Assembly (NCBI GenBank): GCA_009733775.1
Contig: WOGZ01000156.1
Span: 1 to 64,000, forward strand
Origin: Alectoria sarmentosa
Taxonomy: Eukaryota > Ascomycota > Lecanoromycetes > Lecanorales > Parmeliaceae
DNA length: 64,000 nt
Reading direction: 5' to 3'
Shown in pieces: positions 45,489 through 58,043 of the stretch (the stretch's first letter is position 1; the number at the start of each line of letters is the position of its first letter). Both the position numbers and the translations under genes were made by a program. The notes under the pieces are model-generated. The model was not told where the DNA came from. It did no database searches and was given only the letters and a program-made list of their open reading frames with translations.

Positions 45489-45890
45489 TCTTTTGTGGCT
45501 GATTTACCTGTGTGGCCTTGCTTAGCTCACTGCAATGGCTTCTGTATATCCTGGCATAAGACTGGCGCTTTTCCTCCTTTCTTCTCTTTCTCTCTTTCTC
45601 TTTCTCTTTCTCTTTTTCTTTTTCTTTTTGCATGTGGAAAAGGAGGGGTCAAGTTCTCATGATAGAACATGGAAATTAAGTGCTTCAATCGAGCTCAAGT
45701 AATCAAGGCCAAGCTGTGTCCAAACCCGCACAATGCCCTGCACAAGTTTGATACATAGTCAGTGCCAGGTATTAGAGTAGAGTGGGAGAGTACAGTACGT
45801 GAGTACATACAGTATAGTACGGAGTAGAGTACCGGGGGCGTCATGGACTACGGAAGACGATAGCTACCAAGAGCCGTTTATTATTATTAT
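45489..45890. promoter_or_regulatory. PTEN upstream region and right isochore boundary
   Basis: Contains a CTTTCT-type polypyrimidine array (about 45581-45629), a GTAC-rich stretch (gtacagtacgtgagtac... near 45793-45833), then poly-T (about 45884-45904) where base composition switches to the AT-rich block. Promoter role for PTEN is by position. Confidence 0.5.
45581..45629. repeat. Polypyrimidine microsatellite (ctcttt/cttttt)
   Basis: Tandem tctctttctcttt units upstream of the PTEN start codon. On the minus strand it translates as KEKEKEKE and produces a spurious open frame (45298-45633). Confidence 0.85.
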
Positions 45891-46350
45891 TTTTTTTTTT
45901 TTTTCTCTCTCTGTTTCAAAAGAAATTTCAAGATAATGTATTTTTAAAACATTGTATTTTTTGCGCGCGTCAAATTCAAAATGATTTAAAGTTAAAATTA
46001 AAACATTTTAATATTAATAATATATATTTTAATATATGTCTATTTATATTATTAAAATATATATTTTTTTATTTTATTAACGTTATTTTGAATTAAATTT
46101 AAATAAATTAAAGTTTAATAACGTAAAAACGTAATTATTTTATTTTTAAACTTTAAAAATTATTATTTTTTAAGTATATATATATATACGATAAATAAAA
46201 TATATCAAAATTTTATAATAATACGTATACGTATACGTATACGATTTATAAATTATATTAATAAAGTTAAAAATAATAATAAATAAATAAATAAATTTTA
46301 AATATATATATTAATATTAAAAAAGAAAAAAAATAAAAAATAATTAAATA
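45891..46350. other. AT-rich flank left of element A
   Basis: Very AT-rich DNA without genes. Includes an ATACGT tandem run (about 46221-46243) and the left copy of an inverted repeat (about 46165-46250) whose partner lies at about 63010-63095. Confidence 0.55.
46165..46250 (+). repeat. Left arm of a long-distance inverted repeat
   Basis: The string ttttttaag-tatatatatatata-c-ataaataaaatatat-aaaa, then ...tacgtatacgattt, matches the reverse complement of about 63010-63095 with modest mismatch. Low-complexity sequence contributes, so the homology is weaker than length suggests. It could be the terminal repeats of an older element into which element A inserted. Confidence 0.4.
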
Positions 46351-46355
46351 ATAAT

Positions 46356-46551
46356 TATTATAATTCGCTTTTCGATATTACGATTTATTATAAATTAAAA
46401 TTAACTTTATAACTTAATTCTACATTAGCGTGTTAAATTATAATTTAATCTTTTACTTTTATATATATATATTTGTATTTAAAATTTCATAATTAAAATT
46501 TCATTTAAATCACGTTTAAATATTATTTAATTTTACGTATAATCTTTAACA
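46356..46551 (+). repeat. 5' LTR of element A (196 bp)
   Basis: Begins TATTATAATTCGC and ends CTTTAACA; the partner begins TGTTATAATTCGC and ends TTCTTAACA. The initial G to A is a RIP-type change. Nearly all differences between the two copies are C/T or G/A transitions, and this copy is the more AT-rich one. Confidence 0.92.
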
Positions 46552-47981
46552 TAATTTTAATTATTCTTTCAAAGTGATAATAATTTGTAAATTAATTATC
46601 GAGTCGAAATAAATACGCGTATAAGCTTTATTATGCGTGCGCATTGCGTAAATATAATAATATTATTATTATAATATCGACGCGTTCGACGTTAACGAAA
46701 ACGAAAACGAAAATGAAAACGGAAAAAAAATAAATTGAATGAAATTCACTCGTTATTCACGAAATCGAATAAAGCTCACTTGTTATATATAAAAAAGAAA
46801 CTTATTAAATTTAACGTCTTTGACACAATAATAAAAGATCTTTTTTTATCAAAGAAATTAGCGAAAAACGAGATTAAGATTTCTAATTCTTCATTTTTTA
46901 TGTTTTAAAGATTTGCATTTAATTTTTCTCAAAGTTAAATTATTCAATTAAATTTTATATAAAAAACATTTTCATCACTCGAAAAATTAAAAGATTCGAA
47001 TCGTGAACGCTCATTCAGAAAAAAATGGAAAAAAAAAAATCTTATAACATCAAATCGCGACGATACATAATTGAATCAAACGAATTCGAAAAAAAATTCG
47101 TGTTATTTAAAGACATTAACGACAGTGTCGAAAAAGAAAAAGAAATTTTATTTGAAAAAATATAAATTAATGAGCGCTTTTTGAAAAGCGTTTTTCAATA
47201 TTTAAAAAAGTGATATAATGCGATTCGAACATTAATTATTAATATCGTTATTTATTATAAATAAATTTCGAATCTTATTTAAAATGTTTATTTTGATAAA
47301 TAATATTTTATATTTATAACGTAGTAATTAAAGAAATTTATTATTATATTAAAAGAATAATAAAAAAAAATAAAAAAATTGCGATATTTGCGAAAAAAAT
47401 ATCGCGATTTAATTAACGATCGAGTTGAGAAAATATTTAATTTCAAAAAGAAATTAAACGTAAAAATTATTATCGAGAAGAATTTCAAAAAAATGAAATA
47501 TATAAATTTTAATAATAATCGACGTTTTAAATTCATTAAACGTGTTATAGCATCGATGAGCATAATAATATTTAAAATAACATATAAAAGCTTTCGTTAT
47601 AACACTTTTATTATAATAAATTTCATCTTCAATAAATTAAAAAATAAATAATTTAACGTTAAAAAGTTTCACGATACGAAAAAAAGCAAATTTTATAAAA
47701 TTTAATATATAAAATTAAATTTCAAATTTCGTAATAATTGAAAATTATATTCGAATAAATAAAGTAAAATTAATTATATTCGCGATTATTATAAAAACGT
47801 CGTTTATAATATAATCAAAATTAGATTTATTAACATCACGACTTTAAATTATTATTTTAATATTAATAAAATAATATATAATCTTAATTTATTATTCGCG
47901 AAAATTAATCGAGAATAAAAAGTGAAAGCAAAATTTTAAAATTTCAAATTCGCAATGAATATTAAAAATCTCAAAGAGTTT

Positions 47982-48103
47982 TATTAAGAAATAAGATTTG
48001 AATTATATATTCATAATGTGTATATAAAATATATTTCAAGAATTTATGTGTTTGTTGCGCAGATATGTGCGATGTTAAATCACATTAATAACGTATCGTA
48101 ACA
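47982..48103 (-). repeat. Left LTR of element C (122 bp)
   Basis: Shares the core ttgcgcagatatgtgcgat and the end acgtatcgtaaca with the right copy; differences are mostly C/T and G/A. Confidence 0.8.
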
Positions 48104-48800
48104 ATATGTTCACAAAAAACAACAAATGTCATATTCTCATGACTGATTCCCTGAATAAATACATTAAATATATATTATTTATGTTTTTATACACCTATCT
48201 TTAATTTATAATCTTTATATTTTTCGCGTAACGAATGTGTTCGAGCGAAAAATCGAAAACGAGAAAAAAAGCGAATAAAAAAACGAGATATAAAACGCTA
48301 TTTAGGTAAAAGAAAGGTTCTCTGCAAATTTATATAACGATTTGATATGAAATCGCAGAGAGCAGATTTGTTTTGATAAGATTATTGATGTTAACAATAA
48401 CGTTTTTTATAACGTTCTTCGTGAAATCCTCCGTGATGTTTTTCGTAAAATTCTTCGCAATGATTTGTTATAATAATTGATACGCTTGTTTCTACTTCGA
48501 CGATTATGCGAATTTTGATGTTATTAATTTCTTTTACTATGACGATAATAAATCAAAGCGTTTATCAAATGTTTCATCAAGCATATATTGAATAAAAATG
48601 ATAAAAAAGTCGATTTGTTTTATTGAGAAACTTAAAAGCGAGATTTGATGATCGAATGTTATGATGTAAATGTTAAATGATTTATTGAAAGAATTAACGA
48701 TGTATAATGCGTAATAAAAGCGTGAGAAAATTGATTGTCGATATATAATGATCACGAATTGAATAACGACATAAACGATTCGAAAGAATATTTGAATTAA

Positions 48801-48814
48801 ATGTTATTATCAAT
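48801..48814 (-). other. Putative primer-binding site of element C
   Basis: The plus-strand string atgttattatcaat directly abuts the 5' LTR (minus orientation). It differs at only two positions from the string in the same place in element B (57151-57164, atgttgttatcatt). The primer tRNA is not identified. Confidence 0.55.
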
Positions 48815-48936
48815 TATCAAAAAATAAGATTTAAATCATATATTCATAATGTGTGTGTAAGATATATTTCAAAAATCTATATGTTTATTGCGCAGATATG
48901 TGCGATATCAAATCACGTTAATAACGTATCGTGACA
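48815..48936 (-). repeat. Right LTR of element C (122 bp)
   Basis: Second copy, ending acgtatcgtgaca. In minus orientation it is the 5' LTR and is followed by the putative primer-binding site at 48801-48814. Confidence 0.8.
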
Positions 48937-50181
48937 AGTTCTTTTTTATCTTTTACGCTCGCTTTATTATTGAAATTGTTTTTTTGAATTTCATTGATTC
49001 GTCGAAACGAAGTTATTTAAAAAAATTAATTTTTTAATAATTGAGAAATAAAATTATAAATGATATTATTTTTATCGATTTTCTTATTTTTATAATTCGA
49101 TTACGTTAATTTAATATAAAATTTCGAATTAATAATAAAGCACGTAAAATTGTTTTCAAAAAAGAAATATTAAAAAAAACGTTTACGATAACATTAAAAA
49201 GTCGAGAAAATTTCTTAATAACGTCGAATTTATATTCTCAAATTGAAAAAAATTAATTTATCGAATTTATAAAATTCGAAATTCGAAAATCGATATCGAA
49301 TATTAAAATATTAAATATAAGCGTTGAAAAAGCAAAAACGATATTATAAATGTTTGAAATTTAAATATAAATATTATAATAATAACGTCTTCGATGCGTA
49401 TAAGCTCGTTAAATAATCGACGAAAAAAAATGTAATTATCAAATTAATAATTTTCGAATTCGAAATTTCAAAAGCAAATATAAATTTTTTTATCGAATTA
49501 AATTCGAAAAATTAAATCTTTTTAATAAAGTTATTTTTAAGAAAATCGAAGATCAAATGCGTAAAAGAATAAAACAACTATAAACGACGAATTTAAAAAA
49601 TCTCGTTATTATTATTCTCTTTTTTTGCGATTTTATCGAAAAATTGAAATAAAAAAAACAATTAAATTTTCAAAAATATATATATATTCAAAAAGAATTT
49701 GTTAATGCAAATTGTTTAACGAATATTAAAATTTTAATCGAAAGCTTTATAAATATAAATTATATTAAAAAACATAAATTATTAATAATGTTATTAATTA
49801 AATTATATAAATTGAAATTAATCGACGATAAATTAACATTAAACATTATATATATAATACGATTTTAATTTATATTAAAAAATCACATTGAGAAATTATG
49901 ATTTTTGATTATTTTATTAAATAAATATAATATTATTTTGAAAATGTTATAAATGAAATTGCACGATCTTTAAATATTTTTTACAAAAAGATTTTTCATT
50001 TTCAATTTAAATTATTGCACAATTAATTATTTGTTATATTATTAATCTTTCACGATTTATAATGAATTTTCGAAATTAAAAGAAAAGAGATACATAAAAA
50101 AGATTAACATTGTTAAAATCTTTATATATGCTTTTATTCGCATAACAAAAAAAGAAAATAATTAAATATACGTTATATGAT

Positions 50182-50305
50182 TGTTGGTGCACGAAGTTTG
50201 TTGAGTGTAAAATTAATGATTGAATCTATAAAGAGAAGAATTACTTTGTAAATACAACTTGTTAAGACGTTATCAAAAAAACTCCTTTTTTTCTAACTCG
50301 TAATA
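50182..50305 (-). repeat. 3' LTR of element B (124 bp)
   Basis: Starts TGTTGGTGCACGAAG on the plus strand and ends aactcgtaata. The partner end is aacccgtaaca, so this copy lost two C to T at that end. Confidence 0.92.
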
Positions 50306-53300
50306 AATGTCGACAAATAAAAAGACGTTAACGACCTCATTAATAAAAAAACATAATCAGCGTAAGAAATTTCAAAAGTTTCAACGCAAATAAATTCTAT
50401 AAAAAAATTCATGTTCATAATAAAAAGATTTAAGGAAATTTTTGATAATCCTTTCTTTCCTTATCTAAGACTCACGAAGTCTCTTCTGAAAATTCATTTC
50501 AAAACATCCAAACAAGAATGCAAATCTTAAAAGCAAAGTTCAGATCTTTTGCGAAAATATCTTTCGAAATGTGAAAATATTTTTCGGAAATTCGTTTCAA
50601 AACATTCAGATAAGAAAGCAAATTTTGAAAACAAAGTCGAAATCTCTTACGAAAATATCTTTCGAAATATGTTTAAAATAATCATTGAATAAAAAATCGT
50701 GTATTGCGACGAAATGAAATTTTCTTTTGAATTGAATTTTTCTAACATATAATAATTGAAAGTTTCGATCGAAAACGATCGAGCTTCTTAATAGCAAGAC
50801 GATTTGATATTTCTTAAAAATTCGTCGAAGAAATCTTTATAACTTTTAAAAAATTTCCCGACACGATTATTATCAACATTCATAACTCGATGCTTATTGA
50901 AATGTTGAATATTAACAACGATTGCGCATATTTTTTATAATCTTCGATGAATTGTGAAACGAAGATTTTCTTGACATTAATTTAAACGTTTTAATGTTTT
51001 TCTCAACCTTTTCATCTGATTAAATATTTCGTGATATAACCCTTTTTTTTTTGATGCCCCGCTTATTGATAAGACGTTTCATATCTCATTTAGATTTAAA
51101 TAAATCTTTTCGTTAATCGACGTTAATTATGAAAAGATTTTCAGATTTTGATTTCGAAAAAAAATCGTTTTTCAATAAATAAGATTCGAGTTGTGTTACG
51201 ATAAAAACAAAATGAATTTTTCAATAAATCGAAAAATCAAATCAATATGTTAAATGTTCGATGCGTTTTAAAATTTAAAATGAATTTGCATATTATTGAT
51301 TGTATTTCTTGTTTTTTTAATTGATTAAAATGTTATAATCACGATATAATTATAACAAAACTTGATTTTTTTAACGAAAGAATTATAAATAATATCGATT
51401 ATCGTAATAAAATTTCGTTATCATTTGAGCAAAAACGATAACATCATTTATTAATAAACGAATCAAATGTTGCGATAAAATTTGTTTTTCGAATTCAACG
51501 ATAACAAGATTCGATAACTAATTCGAAATAAATTTATATATAATTTCATTCGAAGAATATTGAATAATTATCGAAATGCTATTATTATAAATAAATTGAA
51601 TGACAAAAATAATTATCGACCATTTCTTAAAATCTTTCAAAGTTGATATTCAAAATCTCAAAATTATTTTCACAATTTGATTCGTACGTTCATTAAAGTT
51701 ATCGATTTGCGAATGATAAATAATTGAATAAAACAACTTTATTTCAAATTATGTGAATAAAGTCGTTTATAATTCGCGAAAAAAATTTCGATTTCTATCA
51801 AAAATGATTATTTTAAAAAATCTTCAATCGATTTTTTAAAAATGATATAATAATCGAATAACTCATTTCTCGATAATAAATATATTTTTCCTCGAAATTA
51901 AAATAATTTTTCGGGAAAATTTATTAATCACGAACATTATATAATCGTAATCTTTTTAAGATCTCGATAACATTAAAATTAAATCGATTATTAAAATATG
52001 AAAAGGCATTGACGATGACGATATCGATTGAAGAGACTTATACGATAAATGTTTTCGTGTTTAATACAATTAACATTTCGGACAATGTCGCAAATAATCT
52101 CTCAATTTCCGCGCAAAACCTTTGATGTATCATTATTTAAAAACGACTTCGAACATTTTAATAAATTCGATATAATTCGACGAATGCGTTATCTCAAAGA
52201 AATGTTTGATAACTTTATCGAAAATACAAAGTCGATGTTTTGCGAATACGTGATTTTCAATAACGTCTTCAATGTGAAAGATAAAGTCGTTATCTCGCTC
52301 GAAAAAAAACACGATAATATTTTTATCGAGCTTCTCATTTTCATCAAGAATCTTAAAAATTTTGATTCAAATTGAATTTTGAAAATAATTAATAAAAATT
52401 TCTTAACGTAATTCAAGATTAAGTTTTATTAATGAGATAATAATATAAACATAATTATATAAAGCGTCAAACACTTCTTTTTCAAAAACTTGTTTTCGAA
52501 AATATTCAATATCGTTTATAACGACATCGAGTCGAGAAAAAACGTCAAAAATTATATATTATTTCTCGAATTTATAACGAAATTCGATATTTTAAAAACG
52601 TTGAATATAATCTGAGATTCGCATTAATTATAAATTCAATTTATTAATGAAAAAAGTCATCAACGACTTTTACTTCGCGATATTCAAAGTCGCATCGTGA
52701 TTTATATAAATTATGATCTTAAACGTTGATTTTATCATATATCGAAATTTGCTAAATACTCAAATAATGTTTACGATTTCAAATTTCGTTAATTAATATT
52801 TCGTTTCAACATTTTTGAACAATCTACTTAAAAATAAAATTAATTTCACTTTAAATCTGCTCGAATAACCCTTTAACAAAAAAGATTCTTAAGATTTTGA
52901 TTCCGTTGATATGAAATTTAATAACTTTTTAAACGATTTTTTGATAATAAAAACATGATAAATCATAATATTAAATTCGAATCTTTTATTAAAGTCAAAA
53001 TCGATGTAAAAAATCAAAATAACATCGAAATAAGTCAAAAAAATAAATTTTAATAATGTTTTTTAAAGCGTGCGAAAAGACTCTTCTTTTACTCGAATCG
53101 ATAATTCAAATATGATTTTGACAATAAAATTCTTTCGATTAAATCTTATCTTCGGATCTGACGCAAGAAGCATTGTTTTTCAATCTTATAAAAATTTAAT
53201 TATTATCGCGTAATGTGAAACGTAATTACGTAATCATTCGATCAATTTTAAATAAATTTCAAATTATGATAAATTGTTTAAAAAGCGAATTTGAAAGATT

Positions 53301-53339
53301 GCTTTGAGTTTATTCTCGATAATATACAAATTTAACGAA

Positions 53340-53515
53340 TCGATTTTTTAATTAAACAATTGAATTAAAAAATATTTGAAAAATGTCTTGATAGAGTTAA
53401 TCGAGATATTATGTTTTGAAAATAAGACGAAAATTTGTTTTAAATGATCGATATATTTTTTAAACGTTTTTAAGAATATTATCACATCGTCGACGTACGC
53501 GCGTGCGAATTTTCA
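53340..53515 (-). pseudogene. Reverse transcriptase relic of element B
   Basis: YVDD is encoded at 53486-53497 (minus). Preceding residues read FARA and following residues VIIFLKTFKKYIDHLKQIF. The block downstream (towards 53150) resembles the gypsy LRNYVPYYAQIAKPLQDRKT region with mutations. Unlike element A, the catalytic Asp pair is intact, but stops occur nearby. Confidence 0.85.
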
Positions 53516-56500
53516 TAATTTTCATAAAAATTTATCAATTTGCCATTATATGTAGATAAATGAATTTTTATAATTCATAATAACGACGTTAAAGGTTTTT
53601 TGATCTCGATAAATAACGATTATGAGTTTATGTCGATTATTTAAATAAACACGTTATTGATAAAAGAAGTTCGCGCAATCGATTATTGAAATATATTAAT
53701 AATTCTTAACGTTGAAAATAAGATTTGTTTATAAAAATAAAAAATAAACATTTGATTGAATAATAACATTCAAATTTCGAATGTTTATTATTGCTTTATT
53801 TTTTCGTTTCTTATCGAATTGAATTCTTTATATCACAAAAACTGAGTAATTAAAAGATATAAAAACATTAATTCATTTTATGCGACCTTGAACATATAAT
53901 TTATCGAATATTTTGTTAACGATCGCTCGAGCATCGTTATTAAATGAATAAATGCGAACGATTTTCGAGATTTTATCTTTTCAATCAAAGCGTAAAGATA
54001 TTCGTATTTATTTCTTTTAAGAAATATCAACGAATCCGCCTTCTTTTCAAAGCTTGAAAAATTGATTAACGATTTTTGCGATAAATATTGAATCGTTATA
54101 TATTATAATTTTATTCGATAAAATAATATCGTTGAAAATATGCTTGATCGTGAATTCGAACACATTATTAAAAAACAATTTTTTAACATTTCCGAAAAAA
54201 ATTTCGAAATTTGAAATTTCGAAAGAATTTATAATAATGAACAATGCGATAACCGATGCGATTACGACCTTATTAAAAATCTTTTTGATTTAATTAATTT
54301 GATACTTTTTGCGAGATCGATAAATAATTATTTCAATCATATTCTCGACGTTCGAGATAACGTGATAATAAAAATCAAAATCTATTTTCGTAATCATTCT
54401 CATACGACGATTGCGAAACATTTGAATAATCATTTCCGAGTCGTTCTTTATTAAAATAATTGATAAAAAATTATTAATAATATGAGCGTAAAGCGATAAA
54501 TGATTTTCTTTTTTAAATTTAAAAAAAAAATTTCAAAAGATTAATAAAGAATCGATAAAATGTATAAAAATGAGTGTTTGCGAATGAGAAAATATTATAA
54601 CGAATCGTCGAGCATATACAAATTAACGTATCGCTTATTCTTTAAATTTCAATTTAATAATTATTTTCATTTTATAATTCGAGATCGAAATAATAAAACG
54701 AAAAATTAGAATATCGATTCCTTTCGATTTCATGATATTCATTTTTATCAACATTTTAATTTTGAATTCATTAATTAAATGAATTTTTCGAGACGCGGTC
54801 TTAACAATGATATTTTTAATATCGTTTTTGAATTTTCTCGAAAAATAAATAAACAAAATAACGTATTCGTTCATTTGATATTTTATTGATTCAAATCCTC
54901 GAATCGTGATAAAGCTCGTTATTTTCCTGATCTTTAAATTCGATAAACATTTTTTGATTTAAACTCGATCCGCGAATAAAACGAAACATTCGATATTTAA
55001 ACAAATATTTTCGAACACACATTTTTCGATTAATTTTGTCATTGTTATTGCATAATAATAATTCTGAAAAATATATTCGATATCAACGTTTTTTGTCTTA
55101 ATAATCGACTCATTAATGTTTTTTTCGACGATATAAACATTTAATATAAAGAATCTTGTTTCAATAATCGTTTTTTTAATATCGAAACGTCAAATAAAAC
55201 AATCAAATTCCTTTTTAAAACGTCTTTTATCAGAATTTTCAAAATGAACATACAATTGATTTTTGAAAACAAACTTCTAATAATATCGTTAACATTTTAT
55301 AATAATTATAACAACATCGAAATAATCTTCGATGTTATCATCGAGACGTGATTCGTAATAATCAAAATCTTCGTCAACATAATAATCGTCGTGTTTTTCC
55401 GAAATGAATTTTTTAACGTTATCGATTTTTTGAAAATCTTTTTTCTAATCGTTAACGACATAAATCTTATTTTTGAAACGTTGATCTTTTCGTCAATCAA
55501 ATTTTTCTACGTTTCGATCAAGACGTTAATTCAAAAATTGATTTTTGTCAACGAACTTATTTTCGTTTTCGTTAATAAAACGACGTTTCGTATTTGATAA
55601 AATACGAATTTAATTGAATTATCGAAATGCATAAAAATTAACAATGTTTTATTGATATCGATTTAACGAGCTTGACGACTTAAAATTTCGTCTCTCATAA
55701 TCATTTTTACGTTAATTGAATTTAATAACACGTTGAACAAATTCTTTTTAAATGTTAATCTTAAAATCTAAATGATTCATAAAAGTATTAATAATCGTTA
55801 AAATTATAAACTCAAAAATGTCACATCGAAAATCAAATATTAAATTATTTCAAGCAATAATCAGTTGATTGAAAATGTTTATATCAATAACTTTGACATA
55901 TCGAATTATATTTTATATATAAGATTTAAAAGTCTTTTCACTGCGAGCATCGACGAAAATGTAATATTTTATTTGCAATTTGCGAAGAACGATAACATTA
56001 CGTTTTTTAAACCTATTAATAAAAACGAAACATTATTGATTTAAATTAACAATACGTAAAAATGTGAGCTTCATCTCGTTAAGCTTTAAAATTTATTAAA
56101 TCAAAGTTTTTTTATATAAACAATCTTGAATGAACTTAATAATAATAATTAAAATACGTTGAGCAATCAAATTCTTTAATTAATTAATAAATACGTAAAT
56201 ATCACGATAGAATATGTGACGATCTAAATTGATAATCGACGCTTTTGAATCTTTGTTTTTTTCGAAATCAAGATCGAAATAACCGATGTGTTTCAATCGT
56301 AAGATTTTCGTTTATAAAATAAAAACAATTTGATCATCTTTATGAAGATTCGATGAATTTGTTTTTCGACGATTTTTGTTTCGTCTCTCGAACGTTTAAT
56401 CAAACATCATTTTCAAAACTTATATTTAAACGAAAATAAAAACATTATTTGACGAAAGGATTGAAAGATTTTATTGTCTCGATATTCTTTTAAATATTTC

Positions 56501-56931
56501 CTTCGTCTCGTTATTCAAATTCGACGATTAAAAATAAATAAATATTAACTCGATATAACGACGTATATAAAGAATTTAAGAATCGAAATCATTGAAATCT
56601 CGGCGAAATATTAATCTATCGATAACTCAATCTTATAATCAACGATGAATCAATAAATTGTTTAAAAAACGATGTCGACGATTAACGAGTTTTAACTCCC
56701 GTTTAGGAAACAAAGATTCAATTCTAATAACGACGAATCGAATAATTTATTTGATAAATTCGATAATATTAAAAGTAAAACCGTGATTTAAACGAATAAA
56801 TTCGAAAAGTTCGAATGCTCGACGAGTGATCGAGTTTGATAATAACTCAAAAAGTGTTAATTTGTTTAAAAAATGACTTTTCGAGAATGAGATCGAAAGA
56901 TTTTTTAATAACAATTAAAAAGTCAAAAAAG

Positions 56932-57031
56932 GAATGAAAATCGTTCTCAAATAAAGAAATGAAAATCGTTTTCAAATGAAGAAATGAAAATCGTTCTCAA
57001 ATAAAAAAATGAAAATCGTTTTTAAATAATG
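56932..57031. repeat. 25-bp tandem repeat x4 in the leader of element B
   Basis: Four consecutive 25-bp units (56932, 56957, 56982, 57007) share aaatgaaaatcgtt followed by ctcaaataaag or variants. It lies about 130 bp inside the 5' LTR, in the untranslated leader. Confidence 0.9.
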
Positions 57032-57150
57032 ATAATGAAAATTGATATAACAGAGACTACGTGAGGATTAATGCAATCGTAAATCAAAGAAGACGATGAA
57101 TGTTTTTTGAACTTCGATAAACAAATATATGATGCTTGGCGAATAATCAG

Positions 57151-57164
57151 ATGTTGTTATCATT
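57151..57164 (-). other. Putative primer-binding site of element B
   Basis: The 14 bp adjoining the 5' LTR in minus orientation; nearly identical to the equivalent site of element C. See that entry. Confidence 0.55.
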
Positions 57165-57288
57165 TATTAATACACGAAGTTTGTTAAGTGTAAAATTGAT
57201 GATTGAATCTATAAAGAGAAAAACTACTTTGTAAATACAGCTTATCAAGGCGCTATCAAAAAAGCTTTTTTCTTTCTAACCCGTAACA
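57165..57288 (-). repeat. 5' LTR of element B (124 bp)
   Basis: Starts TATTAATACACGAAG where the partner has TGTTGGTGCACGAAG; all four differences are G to A. Ends cccgtaaca and is followed by the TSD ATGAT. Confidence 0.92.
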
Positions 57289-57628
57289 ATGATCAAAAGA
57301 TTTTAAAAAATTGACACATAAATTAAAGAAAAAAGATCGATTTTTAAAGTTCACGATAAACGTCGTAGCAATCACATCGAAAGATTATAAAAAGTTTTTT
57401 CAAAAATTGCGAAAAGATTTAATTACATTAAAGAAATTGAAAATCAAAATACTTAAAACGTATCACAAATAAATTAATGTTTAAAATTCGATAAAAATTA
57501 ATAAGTTTTTATTTTATAAAAAGATAAATCATTTTATCGAATTGTAAATAAAAATAATATCGTTTATTAAATATGTTTATAAAATGTTAAAAGAATAAGT
57601 TACAATTATTAAAAAATATATCGAGAAA

Positions 57629-58043
57629 ATGTTAAAAAAGAATTATATTCGATTAAATAACTTTTCGTATATTATTTTCGTATTAATTATAAAGAAATTC
57701 GATAATGATTTACGCATTTGCGTGAATTATCGTGCGTTAAACGCTTTAATTATTCGAAATCGAAATACATTTTTATTGATAAGAAATATTTTAATAAAAT
57801 TATATATAATTAAATAATACATTAAATTCGATATAATTATCACATTTAACGAAATTAAGATTAAAAAAAAAACACGAAAGGAAAATAACGTTTTTAATAA
57901 AATATAATTTATTCGAATATGTGATAATGTTTTTCGAATTATGCAATGCGTTAAACATTTTTTAAATTTTCATTAACGATGTTTTGCGCGAATATTTCGA
58001 TATATTTTACTTTGCGTATTTAAACGACATTTTGATTTATAAT
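57629..58043 (+). pseudogene. Reverse transcriptase relic of element A
   Basis: A 62-residue open frame reads LRICVNYRALNALIIRNR, close to gypsy RT block LRLCVDYRALNALTIKNR. Further on, 58008-58040 reads YFAYLNDILIY, the catalytic YLDDILIY motif in which the first Asp codon GAC has become AAC (Asn), a RIP-type G-to-A change. Intervening stops show it is dead. Confidence 0.85.

Larger units (their letters stand above)
47982..48936 (-). mobile_element. Miniature LTR element C (TRIM-like, 955 bp), nested in A
   Basis: Two 122-bp direct repeats (47982-48103 and 48815-48936) end in TCGT(A/G)ACA and start TAT(T/C)AA, i.e. decayed TGTCA...TGACA. They flank only 711 bp. Five bases before the left copy (AGTTT, 47977-47981) and after the right copy (AGTTC, 48937-48941) agree except for one C/T, consistent with a 5-bp TSD hit by RIP. 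A 14-bp segment next to the right LTR (48801-48814) nearly equals the one next to B's right LTR, suggesting a shared primer-binding site and minus orientation. The interior has a short minus-strand frame (48537-48755) with no recognisable domain. It could also be an internally deleted larger element. Confidence 0.78.
50182..57288 (-). mobile_element. Ty3/gypsy LTR retrotransposon B (7.1 kb), RIP-decayed, inserted in element A
   Basis: Bounded by 124-bp LTRs (50182-50305, 57165-57288) with identical TSD ATGAT on both sides (50177-50181 and 57289-57293). On the minus strand the LTR begins TGTTACGGGTTAG and ends CCAACA. RT lies near the centre on the minus strand: FARAYVDDVIIFLKTFKKYI at about 53439-53510, followed by IDHLKQIFVLFSKHNIS, a gypsy RT block. 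About 3.2 kb then remain for RNase H and integrase before the 3' LTR, consistent with gypsy order. A tandem repeat lies in the leader near the 5' LTR. No intact frame remains. Confidence 0.92.

Noticed and set aside
45298..45633. Minus-strand 111-codon frame starting with a Lys/Glu repeat
   Set aside because: It is the translation of the ctcttt microsatellite running into PTEN exon 2; the PTEN start is fixed by the ATG-only exon at 45486-45488.
49340..49420. Zinc-knuckle candidate in the Gag part of element A
   Set aside because: A C-x2-F-x4-Y pattern is visible, but restoring Cys would need a transversion, unlike RIP; not convincing.
56932..57031. CRISPR-like array
   Set aside because: Units are directly adjacent without spacers and lie in a eukaryotic retrotransposon leader.
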